NCBI GenBank assembly: GCA_050293315.1
Contig: JBNKMS010000025.1
Coordinates: forward strand, 1 to 40,589
DNA from: CBFDBF01 sp050293315
GTDB taxonomy: Bacteria; Pseudomonadota; Gammaproteobacteria; Chromatiales; Chromatiaceae
Reading direction: 5' to 3'
Length of the DNA stretch: 40,589 bases
Shown: positions 40,570 through 40,589 of the stretch, one piece after another
Numbering within the stretch: the stretch's first letter is position 1
Layout of the letters: the number at the start of each line of letters is the position of its first letter
Program-made: the position numbers and the translations under genes
The notes under the pieces: model-generated
The model's database searches: none
What the model saw: only the letters and a program-made list of their open reading frames with translations
What the model was told of the DNA's origin: nothing

Positions 40570-40589
40570 GACTCACTTCCTTGTGAATA

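Overview
This window looks like a chromosomal segment of a gammaproteobacterium of moderate GC content. The housekeeping blocks (aat, trxB-ftsK-lolA-rarA, crcB-DUF190-serS, yceD-rpmF-plsX-fabH-fabG-acpP-fabF-pabC-mltG-tmk-holB-pilZ-tatD), the oadGAB sodium pump and a type II secretion operon together fit a free-living or symbiotic Chromatiales-like, perhaps sulfur-oxidising, lineage. The exact taxon is inference from gene order only.

Left end (1-4718): a chromosomal integron. A tyrosine recombinase of the IntI family is transcribed rightward, and a cassette array reads leftward away from it. Four complete cassettes are delimited by attC sites. In each, the inner core box (R'') is the exact reverse complement of that cassette's own start, which is strong evidence that these are genuine cassettes. 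A fifth cassette has an R'' box but no recognisable distal half of its attC. Reading away from intI, the cassettes encode a four-helix membrane protein, two unknown small acidic proteins, a complete Ser/Thr protein kinase and a trypsin-like serine protease. The attI/intI promoter region carries two copies of an 18-bp palindrome that is not a LexA box. A further partial gene with its own operator-like inverted repeat runs off the left edge.

Middle (4715-16454): aat, a YcgR-like PilZ protein, trxB, ftsK, lolA, rarA, a secreted protein with two PilJ-N-type motifs, crcB overlapping a DUF190 gene, serS, a REP-like hairpin pair, a small membrane protein, a BI-1/YccA protein and tRNA-Ser(UGA) with a strong terminator. 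Behind the tRNA is a gene-free stretch of about 425 bp. It holds repeated pieces of the tRNA 3' end (a possible integration scar), short GC hairpins and an inverted 'GCAAAG' intergenic repeat.

Middle-right (16455-32810): a divergent EF-G paralogue follows yceF. Facing away from them is oadGAB (Na+-translocating oxaloacetate decarboxylase), then the lipid/cell-envelope supercluster from yceD to tatD. The usual fabD between fabH and fabG is missing. The genes overlap or are tightly spaced, so most are probably cotranscribed, with additional starts before yceD and acpP.

Right end (32811-40589): a small candidate lipoprotein, and a secreted Cys-rich protein with an N-terminal DUF3617-like part and a C-terminal HExxH motif. 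A leftward gspGHIJKLM operon follows, whose upstream partners are not next to it. It is abutted by an 835-bp element bounded by 34-bp inverted repeats that carries a REP-associated tyrosine transposase (RAYT). The element directly adjoins the 5' remnant of a second RAYT gene.
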